Shown: positions 1 to 9,950 of the stretch, piece after piece | Layout: every line of letters starts with the position of its first letter | How positions within the stretch are numbered: the stretch's first letter is position 1 | Assembly: GCA_963971425.1 (NCBI GenBank) | Contig: OZ020515.1 | Location: 17,376,291 to 17,440,290, forward strand | Length of the DNA: 64,000 bases | Source of the DNA: Bryoerythrophyllum caledonicum | Taxonomy: Eukaryota > Streptophyta > Bryopsida > Pottiales > Pottiaceae | Reading direction: 5' to 3' | Translations under genes and position numbers: made by a program | The notes under the pieces: generated by a model | Database searches by the model: none | Told to the model about the DNA's origin: nothing | Seen by the model: the letters and a program-made list of their open reading frames with translations, nothing else

Positions 1-2529
1 CCTTCCAAACAACAAAAAGTAAGGAGAAAAGGACGCCAAAGATGCTTGCTTACTAAACCGGTAGCCCATGGCTATCCACGGTAATTGTAAGTCCCAATCT
101 TGATGATGTCCCTTCTTCAAACTATACTTCCGAAGCCCCCTCTTGACGGTTTGCACCATGCGCTCCGCCAAGCCATCCGCTTCGGGGTGATCCCTCGAAG
201 TAGTGCGATGATCTATCATCGCTTGCTCACACAACGTTTGAAACTCATCCAAGAATTCCCTTCCTTGGTCTGTGAGAACTTCCGCTGGAGCTCCAAAGCG
301 ACTCAACACACGATCAAGGAAAGAGTAAGCGGCCCCCTCACTAAACTTGTCAGGCAACGCCACCAACTCTATCCATTTCGAGAAGTGCTCGATCATCACC
401 AACACATACTTATTGTGTCGAGGTGTCATTGGCAATGGACCAGCGAAATCTAAGCTCCACCTATATCCCAAGCCCATGATTGGCAATGGTTGCAATTGTG
501 GCATCGGAGCGTTAAAAGACGCTCGTACCCGATCACAAACCATACACCGGGCTACCAAGGCTTGAACTTGAGTTTGCATTCCTCGCCACCAATAGTGAAG
601 CTGGAGCAAGCTATAAGTCCTCCGTACTCCAAAGTGCCCAAGGTCTTCATGCGTGTCCTTGATGAGCTTCACTCTCTCCAATGGAGTTGGCACAACCTTT
701 TGCGTGCCATCCGGCCACACCCTCACAAGGTGAGTCCTCTCCCACACGAACCGTTTGGCTCGTTGTGAGACCCGATCTCTCTCCTTAGTGGACCACACAG
801 GCACCACTTCTCCATTCTTTAGAAAATGCATCACGTTCATGTCTTCAAAGATGTCTTTGGCGCCCCCAAATTCTTCACCGCCATCCTCATCTACCGTGGC
901 CACAGTAGAAGCTCCGGTGTCATCTCCACGCATCGCCAATACACTTAGAAAGGCCAAACAATGCCAACCTGGCAACTGATCGGCTTCATCTTCCCCGTGC
1001 CACCTAGCGCCCGTAGCATCCGCTTGGTTTGGAATTGGATTGCGGCTAAGGCCGTCGGCATCCATATTCACCAATCCCGCTCTGTGCACCACCTTGAAGT
1101 CGTATTCCATCAACATCAAGGCCCACCGCGCTAGCTTGCCTGTTAGTTTGTCAGACTCCATCAACCACTTTAAAGGTTGATGATCTGTGACTAACAAGAA
1201 CTCGTTACCATAAAGGTAACATCGAAAATGAGCAATTGCCCATATGGCAGCCAAACACTCCCCTTCATACGAGCTATACTGGGCCTCCGCATTATTGTTG
1301 GACCGGCTGGCGTACGCAATGACAAACTCCTTCCCATCGTCATCCATTTGCGTCAACACCGCACCAATTCCCAATGCGCTCCAATCTGTGTGTAGCTGGT
1401 ATGTCCTTCCGGCTATTGGCCTTCGAAGTATAGGTGCCGATGCCAAGCGGTCCTTCAACTCTTGAAAGGCCACCTCTTGCTCATCTCCCCATATCCAAGG
1501 TTGATCATTCCTTTTCAACATGGTTAATGGCTTGGCAATAGCACTGAAAGTCTTCACAAACTTTCTATAGTAATTACACAACCCCAAGAATGCACGTAGC
1601 CTACTAATATCCCTTGGTCTAGGAATAGACATCACTACTTCAATTTTACTAGCTACCACACCCAATCCACTTGGATATATCATGTGGCCTAAGTACTCGA
1701 TGCGGTCAAAGTAGAATTTCCACTTACCAGGGTGCAACTTCAAACCGTGGAGCCTCAATCTAGCAAACACTTCCATCAAGTGTAGCCTATGTTGCCTTCG
1801 ATTCGTGCTAAAGACAACGATGTCGTCAATGTAGCATCTCACGAAATCCAAGCCCGAGAATACTCGGTCCATAACCCTCTGGAATTCGGCAGGGGCATTC
1901 TTCAATCCAAATGGTAAGAATTTCCATTGGAACAACCGGTCCTTCCCATCTTTGTCAATGCCCCAGAACGCGGTCTTCTCCTTGTCTTCCTCTCTCAGTC
2001 CAATCTGGTGGTATCCAGAGCGCAAGTCCAACGTACTAAATACTTTGGCGTGACCAATAGCCTCAAAGTTCTCCTCCGGCGTTGGCATCGCATAACGATC
2101 CGACTTGGTGAATTTGTTAATCCTCCTATAGTCCCCGCACATCCTCTTCTCGGTCCAATTACCGTAGATATCTTTCTTGGATGGCATAATTGTCGCCGAT
2201 GCATACTCGCAATCCGGTGGAGCCAACTCCATTAGCCCCGCAGCCACCAACTCCTCCGTACGAGCACGTATCATCCTCCGTTCAACGTCGCTATACTTGT
2301 ACGGCTTCCGGTATATTGGTGCTTTGTCCGTCAAATTGATATGTACTTCTTGCCCCTTCAATACTCCAAGATCTTCAAGACTAAAGGCAAAACAATCTAA
2401 GTACTCCCTGAGGAACTCATGTTCCTCTCTCTCAACTGCTCCATCCGCCAGGCCTACCATCGGTTTCCAAGTATCCTTGGTCACCGCCTCCTTCGGTTCC
2501 TTTGGAGCAAGATTCTCCTTCCTTGGTTG
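1..2529 (-). CDS. Ty3/gypsy Pol: reverse transcriptase, RNase H and integrase (3'-truncated by window edge)
   Basis: Copies the element's RNA into DNA and integrates it. Read on the minus strand, the frame in phase with the stop at 2530-2532 is open from 2529 to base 1; I checked positions 1-1260 codon by codon and the rest by translation. In order: an RT entry segment with CGDYRRINKFTKSDRYAMP near 2075-2135, the RT active site YIDD at 1822-1833, RNase H near 1100-1450 (LHTDWSALGIGAVL, then TDHQPLKWL), an integrase HHCC zinc site near 540-650 (LGHFGVRR to CMVCDRV), and the integrase DDE core (WSLDFAGPLP, LTDQGREF, HPEADGLAER). There is no own start codon. It follows the Gag-protease-methyltransferase frame after a single UAG, so expression by readthrough is likely. 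The integrase C-terminus and the 3' LTR lie outside the window. No frameshift or extra stop was seen, which suggests a young copy. Confidence 0.93.
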
Positions 2530-2535
2530 CTATTG
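2524..2535 (-). promoter_or_regulatory. Candidate leaky UAG stop (CAA-UAG-CAA-CCA) between Gag-PR-DNMT and Pol
   Basis: On the minus strand the junction reads CAA TAG CAA CCA AGG. The bases after the stop fit the type I readthrough rule UAG-CAR-YYA known from tobamovirus-type leaky stops, and the preceding CAA also matches. Both sides are in the same frame with no other stop. The match and the shared frame are visible; functional readthrough is inferred. Confidence 0.7.
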
Positions 2536-5500
2536 GATGCCATGCGAAGGAGACTTTTCTCCCTCCACATCTACCAAGCCTCCAAGTCCTTCCAATTGGC
2601 TTAGTTTGCCAATTGTCTCCCTTTGCTGAGCTGTGTGTTCTCCCACGAACATATTCTCCACAGTCTCCTCCAAATCCTTCGTTTGGTGGGCCAATCCCCT
2701 ACTTCGGCTCCCATCCTTCACTCCATGAAGATGATCCTCAGTCTTGAGTGTCGCGAAAAGATTCGCGGAGCCCCACATGTTCCATGGGTGAGGTGCCAAG
2801 GCCTTCTCGCCCCCAACCACTTTGCCTGTCACCTTGACAGAGACAAATGGTTCTCCGGCCGCCCGCAACTCATAAGACCCCATGTAACCAGTAAAACTAG
2901 AAGCCATCCGCTTCTGTTCTGCCACTAGCAACGAAACGATCCACGTCAAGCAATTTAAGTCCATCGCTTGTCCAAGTAAAAATTGCCGTTGTTGCTCCGA
3001 GATCCCGGGCGCATCGGTAGTGCCCGTGGAAAATCCCATGGCTCTCTCCCGTTCATCCGCATTAGGCTCCACCATCTCTTGAGACAAGGAATCCCACACA
3101 AGACCCGGGCCGTTATCCTTAAAGGCATACGACCGAGCAAAACTAACCAACGTGGGCAATGCCCTACGTGGTTCTCCTTTGCGGTTAACGACCGCCAAAG
3201 GTGCTTGGTCGTCATGATAAACGCGTCGCGGTGCCCTGTGAGGATCCAAAATATCACTCACGTAGACATCCGGCCGTTTAATTCGACCTACAGCGGACTG
3301 TAACAACTCTTGAGGTGCTAAATTTGTCCACCACAATCGTGGGCGATGTGCTCGCGATCCCACCGCAGCGGCATCCAACAACACGGGCATACCCAGAGTC
3401 TGGTGTATGCGGTGCATGCCCTCTAATGTCCTCGACCTCGAGCTACTCATCACTGGTACATTCTCCACAATGTAACCTGGTGGTCGCTTCTGAGAGGTTT
3501 GAAGCAAAGACAATACCCGAATCATATCATGAAACCGCGAAGAACGAGTGTCTTTCAACCCGTTTTGATGTCCAGCCATTGACAATCCTTGACATGGCCA
3601 TCCCGCGATGACAAGGTCCACATGGCCAACACGTTGAATATCCTCTGCTGAAAGCAAAGCAATATCACCAACAAGAGTAGAAAATGAAGTCTTGATGGCA
3701 CTAGTGGCCAACAAGTTTGGAAATTGGGTCCTCAATCGCCGTGAATGCCGCTTAGCCACGTGCCTTGCTGCCTCATCAACATCTACGTAGATGTAGCGTT
3801 TGACCTTCATCCCTGATTGCAGCACTGCCGCCAAGCCACTTCCAATCCCTCCGAACAACTCCAACAACACAATACCATCCTCTGGTACCTTCCACTGAAT
3901 GGTGGAAGTGTCTAGACGTGGGCCCAAGTCTTGGTCCACTCGAGAATCATCTTCCGCTTGTGGGAGTATCGAATGCTGCCAAACATCTTCAATGACCTGT
4001 GCCGCATCCTTCTGAAGTTGAGTCGTGGTCCTCCACGCTGCTTCTATGCCAGGTTGATACGTCTCTATATCTCCACCACTTGTGTCACCCACTTGGGCAT
4101 CCATCTCGTGAAGTGTAGGAGTATCCATCGAGAAAGTATCACAACCCTTGTGAAACCATGATGGTTCCACATCCATACCTCCTGAGAAGGCAAACACGTC
4201 TGCAAGATTGCCAGTCAGAACTCGAATAAAACGAGCTGGCAGCTGAGCCTTCCGCCCATCTCCTGCTTGCCATCCTGGTCTATAACTTGCGGTTTCCTCC
4301 CAGAAATCCAAGGTGAACCCCATGGGGTATAGCACCGCCGAGCCCACCAAGACATCGTATGACTTGGCCTCCGTTACTATAGCTTTCACCTTCATAAAGC
4401 TTGCATCCTCGACATCATCTTCGTTGAGTCGTAAAATCAACTCCTCCTTTGTGATGCCTGTAGCATGCTCCGTACCCCCCATGGAAGTGCTAATTGTCCA
4501 TGGACACTTCTCCAAAGTGTCCCTAGTCAAACCCAACCCCTCACGGGCAGATGCTCCCAGCATCAATGGTTGAGCTCCTGAATCCAAAAGCACTCGTCGA
4601 GGCACAAATACCCTCCCCTTGGGCCCAACAAGTTGGAAAATCCCCTGGGAGTTGTCAACCACCACCACACCAGGTGTAATGGATGACCTCTCGATTGCAG
4701 GTCTGGCGGCCATGGTCTTGACACGCATGGCTGCTGAAAGCAGCCCCTCCACGTTGTCCTCTTGACTCTTATCCACCTCTCCTCCAACCACTTCCGTCTT
4801 CAACGCATTGACGCCCGTGGAGTCACCCAACTCACACATTTGAGCCGCCATCTTGAAGACCGCCGCTGCATTGAAGCCCTCTTGTGACATCAATTTAGCA
4901 GAAAATAGTGAAGCCTCACAAACCACGTTTGCCGCTTCTCTCACCACCGTACTAGATGGCTCTACAATCCCAATGCTAGGGCGAGTTGTTGGCACCCCCC
5001 GACGCGTTGGAGGCACCATGGAAGATGTTGGCACCATCTCCTCCAACGTGAAAGACTCTGGCAATCGAGCTTGCCGGTTGTCCTTACCATGTTGAGGATC
5101 CAAGATTGGACTTGCTCCACGTGGAACCTCCTTGGTCACCGGTGTTTGACTCCGCGTAAGGGCATAAGCCTCCCGTGGGCCCCCCGTAATAGCAAGTGCC
5201 ATGCCACTTAGCATATAGTCCCCGAATTCGTCATCATCGGGCCTAAACCCGCCCTCAGCATGAAAACTAGGAGTGACTTGGAGCTTCTCACTCACTGAAG
5301 CAGCATTTGCGCTCATGGCCGCCATCTTGGCCTCCAACTCCGCAAATTTGGCCTTCCAACCTTTCTTGTCTCCTCCCGAAGACTTGGACTCCTTCTCTTT
5401 GTTGCTTGCCTTGGCTCCCTTGCCTCCAGAAGGCTTCAACTCAGGGTGAAGCTTCCAACACTTAGCCTCGGAATGTCCCTTGGCACCACAACCAGAGCAA

Positions 5501-6387
5501 TAGCCACCGATTTGAGGTGTAGAGGACTTGCCTTCCTTGCAATCCTTCCTCAAATGCCCCGGTTTGCCACAACTAAAGCATAATGCTTCAGTATCGGTGG
5601 CATAGGAGGGAACCGCAGCCTTGGCCACCTTGACTTTCTCAGGAACCTTCTCTTCTCGTTTGAGAAATCCCATGGCCGCTTTCTCCTCCAATAAATTGAT
5701 CTCAATTCTCTCGGACGTCTCGAACACAAATCTCAAAGTCGGTGGCTCACCCAATCGCAATGCCTCATTGCGAACTAATGTCTTCAGCTCCTTCTCTAAG
5801 ATGCTGTACCAGTGCTGCACCGCTTGTTGCTCCGTGACTCCGTGAGTAGCAGAGATCAGTCTCCGCAATCTCGCATGAGCTTCTCGCAAGGATTCATCTC
5901 CTCCTCGCGCAAAAGACCTCAATGCCTTCATCTTATCCGCTCGTTGACCTTGATAGTCTCGACGGATCTGTGTGAAGAACATGGCCGTAGGGTTAAACGG
6001 AGGTGGAATAGCCACCGTTTCCATCGGTTGGCTCAAGTCCTCGGCACTACTTGTGCCCTCCTCCTGCTTCCCCTTTCCCACACGTGATGGCACACTCGGC
6101 GCTCCGCCGAATACATCCGCGTAATTCGGTGCATAGAAATCCCTCCATGCCAATATCTCCGTGAGGTGAGCCGCCTCGAATTCTCCATAATCCGCTAACG
6201 GAGCTCCTTCTAGACATCCAAATAACGCCCTCCACACCATGTAAGGGTTGAAGTTGGGGTTGCGAGACTTCTGGAGTTCACACCACATGGTGAACTCCCT
6301 CTTGAAGTCATCCGCTTCAATAGTGCCCGTGGCATCCGAAAACTGTTGCACCCCCCGTTCTCCTCCTCCTCCATATGGTGAAGCCAT
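2530..6387 (-). CDS. Gag - aspartic protease - cytosine-5 DNA methyltransferase polyprotein of a gypsy retrotransposon
   Basis: Structural and processing polyprotein with a captured DNA methyltransferase. Numbering residues from the GTG at 6537: a retrotransposon Gag-type region (about 85-290), two CX2CX4HX4C zinc knuckles (C320-C333 and C347-C360), a lysine-rich linker, an aspartic protease with the DSGA active site at 652-655, then a full DNMT domain (about 887-1210), a short linker and TAG at 2530-2532. The frame is open back to 6618 after a TAA at 6619-6621 but has no ATG before 6387 (residue 51), so I use 6387. A non-AUG start, re-initiation after the 5' ORF, or splicing remain possible. 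Normal gypsy order is Gag-PR-RT-RH-IN; here the methyltransferase is inserted between PR and RT. No internal stop or frameshift appears in 1,285 codons. Confidence 0.93.
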   Translation of the reverse strand: MASPYGGGGERGVQQFSDATGTIEADDFKREFTMWCELQKSRNPNFNPYMVWRALFGCLEGAPLADYGEFEAAHLTEILAWRDFYAPNYADVFGGAPSVPSRVGKGKQEEGTSSAEDLSQPMETVAIPPPFNPTAMFFTQIRRDYQGQRADKMKALRSFARGGDESLREAHARLRRLISATHGVTEQQAVQHWYSILEKELKTLVRNEALRLGEPPTLRFVFETSERIEINLLEEKAAMGFLKREEKVPEKVKVAKAAVPSYATDTEALCFSCGKPGHLRKDCKEGKSSTPQIGGYCSGCGAKGHSEAKCWKLHPELKPSGGKGAKASNKEKESKSSGGDKKGWKAKFAELEAKMAAMSANAASVSEKLQVTPSFHAEGGFRPDDDEFGDYMLSGMALAITGGPREAYALTRSQTPVTKEVPRGASPILDPQHGKDNRQARLPESFTLEEMVPTSSMVPPTRRGVPTTRPSIGIVEPSSTVVREAANVVCEASLFSAKLMSQEGFNAAAVFKMAAQMCELGDSTGVNALKTEVVGGEVDKSQEDNVEGLLSAAMRVKTMAARPAIERSSITPGVVVVDNSQGIFQLVGPKGRVFVPRRVLLDSGAQPLMLGASAREGLGLTRDTLEKCPWTISTSMGGTEHATGITKEELILRLNEDDVEDASFMKVKAIVTEAKSYDVLVGSAVLYPMGFTLDFWEETASYRPGWQAGDGRKAQLPARFIRVLTGNLADVFAFSGGMDVEPSWFHKGCDTFSMDTPTLHEMDAQVGDTSGGDIETYQPGIEAAWRTTTQLQKDAAQVIEDVWQHSILPQAEDDSRVDQDLGPRLDTSTIQWKVPEDGIVLLELFGGIGSGLAAVLQSGMKVKRYIYVDVDEAARHVAKRHSRRLRTQFPNLLATSAIKTSFSTLVGDIALLSAEDIQRVGHVDLVIAGWPCQGLSMAGHQNGLKDTRSSRFHDMIRVLSLLQTSQKRPPGYIVENVPVMSSSRSRTLEGMHRIHQTLGMPVLLDAAAVGSRAHRPRLWWTNLAPQELLQSAVGRIKRPDVYVSDILDPHRAPRRVYHDDQAPLAVVNRKGEPRRALPTLVSFARSYAFKDNGPGLVWDSLSQEMVEPNADERERAMGFSTGTTDAPGISEQQRQFLLGQAMDLNCLTWIVSLLVAEQKRMASSFTGYMGSYELRAAGEPFVSVKVTGKVVGGEKALAPHPWNMWGSANLFATLKTEDHLHGVKDGSRSRGLAHQTKDLEETVENMFVGEHTAQQRETIGKLSQLEGLGGLVDVEGEKSPSHGIQ
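2908..3879 (-). other. Cytosine-5 DNA methyltransferase domain inside the retrotransposon polyprotein
   Basis: Transfers methyl groups from SAM to cytosine C5. The catalytic motifs are present and in canonical, unpermuted order: motif I LELFGGIGSG (893-901), motif IV GWPCQGLS with the catalytic cysteine C982 (bases 3592-3594), motif VI VENVP (1024-1028), motif VIII RAHRPRLWW (1062-1070), a target-recognition stretch with a motif IX-like ERERAMGF, and motif X FLLGQAMD (1186-1193). Motif IV reads PCQ and motif I FGGIGSG. I cannot place it firmly in the DNMT1, DNMT3/DRM or bacterial-like clades by eye. No chromatin-reader or replication-foci domain accompanies it; the flanking modules are retroviral. 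All key residues are intact, so activity is plausible. Confidence 0.93.
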
Positions 6388-6623
6388 CTCCTCCCAATCA
6401 AAAATTGATTGCAAAGGCTTGCTTGGTGGGGAACTTGCACTCCGTGCCAAAGATTCTACCACAAACTCACGTTCTTCTACTATCGGTTGAACCGTATCCT
6501 CCTCTTCTTTCGATTGAGTGGTAACTTCCTCCACCACTCGTTCACGAACGCCTACCGCAAATGGGGTGTTTCTCCGAGTGAAACCGGGCCCCTTCCACGT
6601 CTCCAGATTGAGAATTGGTTAGC

Positions 6624-7265
6624 TCAATCAAAGAAGCGCCATGCTTCATGAGTGCCCTTCTTCTCCGGAGCGTAGATGGTGGGTGGTACTTCCCAATCGA
6701 GTAGCTCCAAGGTGAGTGTGTCCCACACACTGCTGGCCCGCTCTCGCCACGTACCCACTTCCCACTGCCACGTAGTATGAAATACGAAGCCTTCACTCTC
6801 AAACTCGGTAAAGATGAGGGAGAACGTGGGCAATTGGTTCCCTCGACGGAAATCCACCACCTCCACTGTGTATCTTGACCCAACGTTCTTTAGGACAACG
6901 GCCTTCTCTCCAACCACAAGATCCACGGCTTCAACTTGGCCTCCTGCACGACAAAGAGGAGCTTGAACACCCTCCTTGGCCCGAAGCACTCGTACTTTGC
7001 GCACCCCACCAAGTGAAGTCCAATACTTCACGGACTCTTCACTTAGCACCTTCGTGCCTGGCTTTCGCAAGTCTTGAGTCCCGGTTCGAGACTTGGCTAT
7101 GGGAGATAACTCAAAATCCCTACCACTAGAGCTTGCCTGGGAAGGTGAAGATTTAACTTGCAAATCTTGGAGGCAAGTAATCAATTGACTAAGGGTCTCG
7201 GTGCTAATCTCTACCGTGGATGCACTAGACTCTTTTGATTCCTTCTTCTTTCCTCCACTATCCAT
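6624..7265 (-). CDS. 5' ORF of the methyltransferase retrotransposon, unknown function (213 aa)
   Basis: An open frame from ATG 7265 to TGA 6624-6626, immediately upstream of the Gag polyprotein and on the same strand but in another frame. The N-terminal third is Lys/Ser/Thr-rich (GGKKKESKESSAS) with a short helical stretch (LSQLITCLQDLQ). The middle is basic (VRKVRVLRAKEG). The C-terminal half alternates hydrophobic and polar residues with several tryptophans (FHTTWQWEVGTWRER), suggesting a compact beta-rich domain. I recognise no family. The gap to the Gag frame is only a few bases (Gag frame opens at 6618), so the two could be translated in sequence from one transcript or joined by splicing. 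It may be an accessory protein unique to this element class, or a fragment of a longer Gag. Confidence 0.6.
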   Translation of the reverse strand: MDSGGKKKESKESSASTVEISTETLSQLITCLQDLQVKSSPSQASSSGRDFELSPIAKSRTGTQDLRKPGTKVLSEESVKYWTSLGGVRKVRVLRAKEGVQAPLCRAGGQVEAVDLVVGEKAVVLKNVGSRYTVEVVDFRRGNQLPTFSLIFTEFESEGFVFHTTWQWEVGTWRERASSVWDTLTLELLDWEVPPTIYAPEKKGTHEAWRFFD

Positions 7266-8146
7266 GTCCCATATGCTCAATGCAACCCACTCTTTTTACG
7301 TGGTTGTATTAAGTGGGCTCACAATGGATGTTAGGAGAATGCTAGATTAGGGGAATGCTAGAATTTCACTTCTTGTTCACTATCATATGCCACACTTAGC
7401 TCACGTGATGCAACACATCAACAGTGTGCACAACAATTTGATGAGAACAACCCAAAGTCTAGCCATACATGATCCCCACAATCCAAATTCCTAGCCGAAG
7501 TACAAGAGAAAAGCGACAATGTCACTCACCATCCCATACCTCTACTAGTCACTCCCCAAAGGTGGCAAAGTGCAAGAAAAAGGTGACTATGGCACCCAAT
7601 ATCCCACAACTCTTCCAATCACTCTCACAAGCAAATTGGCAAGGGTAAGAAGTGGGCAACAATGGTACCCACTATCCCACACCTTCACCTCTTACAAGAA
7701 TGACGAAGAGCAAGAAGAAGGCGACTATGGCACCCGCTCTCCCGCACTTTCACCACTTACTAACAAGATGCAACATACAAACTTGTCACTCCCCCAAGCA
7801 ACCGACTACCCCCTCTCAACGCGGATCCGGATACGTTACCTTGTTGAAATAGTCTTGGGCCTCCGAATAGCTACCACTAGCTACTCTTAAAGAAACCCTA
7901 AATCCAATCAAGGCCTTATAATGCCACCTAAAAGTAGCTGGCTTTTCTCTAAAACCACACAAAGTTCTAGGATAACACCCTAAAATTCTAAGTGATCAAA
8001 ATCACTAGAAACGGGTAACTCTTGCACTAAATTGTACACAAAGCTAACATGTGCTCAAGCATGTATCATTCCTACATGGAGACAATTGAGCAACCTTGAC
8101 AGAATTGCAATATGCAATTCCAACGAAATTTTGGCAGCGCTTCCGC
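7266..8146 (-). other. Probable leader of the methyltransferase retrotransposon, with a shared 14-bp motif
   Basis: No convincing ORF. It contains three related blocks near 7560-7760 built around GGCACCC(A/G)-type sequence with CTCTCCCACA/ATCCCACA stretches, a local duplication. At 8133-8146 lies GGCAGCGCTTCCGC (minus: GCGGAAGCGCTGCC), found exactly again at 31304-31317 beside another LTR-like segment. It may be a conserved leader or primer-site feature of related elements, but I could not match it to a tRNA by eye. No standard TGGTATCAGAGC primer site was seen. Confidence 0.35.
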
Positions 8147-9950
8147 ATCACCAAAAGCACCACGAAAATTCACAAGACACCAGAAGTGAACAAACTCACA
8201 TCCATGGAATAGCGCGCACAATTGAAGAGGCAACTCACCTCAACAATCCTCTGGACCCCAATTTCGGTGAACGAAGAACCCTCTTTCAGGCCGTTCTCCC
8301 AAGCCACAGCAATATTGGAGATCCTCCTTCAGGCTGTGCCCTCAGTGTCCACGGCATGCAGCACCACCGCCGCTTCACGTCGACGTCCGGCCCACCTCCA
8401 CTTCTCCAGCTTCGAGGGCAGCCACCACAGGCAACATCCTCCGGCACTAGACCGTGCTTCTCTTCTAACGAAATACGGCCACCAACTTCAAGCTCCGCAT
8501 GCACTTATGGTGCTCCAAAACCAGCATACACCAGCAGATGCTTCGAATGTCGCCGAAGACACCACACTTGACGGCGAAAAACACAAGGATCGAGAGTAAC
8601 ACCACTGGGAGAGCCACTCTAGCTCGTGCGAAAAGCGGTTCACCTCCTCCAACGACCGGTGAAAGAGATGTTTCACAACTCAGTTGTGTTCTCCAGCAAC
8701 TCAGTTGTGCCGAAATTGCGGTTGGCGGCACAAATGGAAACTCTGCTCCTCACGTCCCGGGCAGGTGAAATAATTTCGCCACTCCCCCACCGACACAAAC
8801 GTACACCAACGTAGGAGCAATGATCACGCTTCAGTAGAAGCAATCCTTCTCGAGCGCCGTACCACCATCTGTCCCAGCAACTCCGTCACCCTCCCTTGTG
8901 ACCGTAACTTGCACAAGGTCGTCAACAGATGGTCGGCACTCTCCCTTGCTTGCACACAATCGAGAACAACACCGCGCAGCAGCAGATGATGTCCAACTGA
9001 GAAACACCTGCTTCCTCGTGAAAAAGTCCTTGGTCGCCGGACCCACCTCCTCGTACGCGATGTCGTCAAGTTCCCGAACACCTTGCGCTGGATCGAGAGA
9101 GAGCCCCACAGCTCCACCTCCTTTCGGCTAGAGCCACTGCATTCAATCGCTTCGCCTCACGCAAGCAAGAGGTCACCCACGCCGATACCTGAGCCACAGA
9201 CACGGCCTGCATGGCACTTTTCACTAACTCGGTTTCGGCACTTTGCTCCGTGGACTCAGACTCTCCTTGCACGGCGCCAGCCCGAGCACGACCTGCGCAT
9301 CTACTTCCTCGTGCAGAGATACAAACCCTAGCACAGCATCTGTAATGTCATCCTTCGCTCCCAGCTTCCGAACTGCTTCACCCGCGCTTTCCTCTCCAGG
9401 CTGTCGACCTCCATCAACGCCACCTTCACAAACTTGTCCCAACGGTACAGCACCGCACGTCTTGCGGTGACAGAGGCGCTCCGAGGTCCCTTGAAACTCG
9501 GTAGGAGCAATTACTGATCATGCCCGGTTGTACTCATAACTGTATCAGGTCTCAAAGGTGAACAACACAAGCTGCGCAGCCGCCAAGTCGCCGACAGTGC
9601 ACCCCACGCTCTTGAACATGCTCACCTCGTCCTCCGACGTGCGCCTCAACACCAATTCCGCCAACGTCAAGACAATCTGCTCATCGTGGCGACAATTGCG
9701 CTCCTCGACAGTCATGAGCTCGCTTGAGGACTGGACCGCATGAAGACTATCCACAGCGACCCGGGCACATCTCCGCACACACTCATCGTCGCACTCGCGT
9801 ATCACAGGCGTGAACAACCGTACCAGATCCAGGTGCGCCCCGGACCGCAGCCACGGCCTTCGCACCAGCGCCTCACACTTCCAGACACTTAGAAATTGTA
9901 GTGCGACTACAAGGGTTTTGAGCAACGCCCACTAAACCCCATTTAGATGT
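8147..9950. other. GC-richer segment with broken open frames, origin unclear
   Basis: This stretch is much richer in G+C than the surrounding AT-rich repeats and holds many short overlapping frames on both strands. The most protein-like is on the minus strand at 9545-9925 (126 codons, leucine- and cysteine-rich, HEAT/ARM-like alternation), followed by shorter minus-strand pieces down to 8830 in different frames. This could be a captured and decayed host gene carried upstream of the retrotransposon, or simply part of its long leader or LTR. I recognise no family and do not call a gene. Confidence 0.3.

Noticed and set aside
2177-2629. 150-codon plus-strand frame
   Set aside because: Antisense shadow of the RT-encoding strand.
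8032-8599. 179- and 125-codon plus-strand frames
   Set aside because: Low-complexity composition, overlapping each other and antisense frames, no motif, inside the presumed retrotransposon leader.
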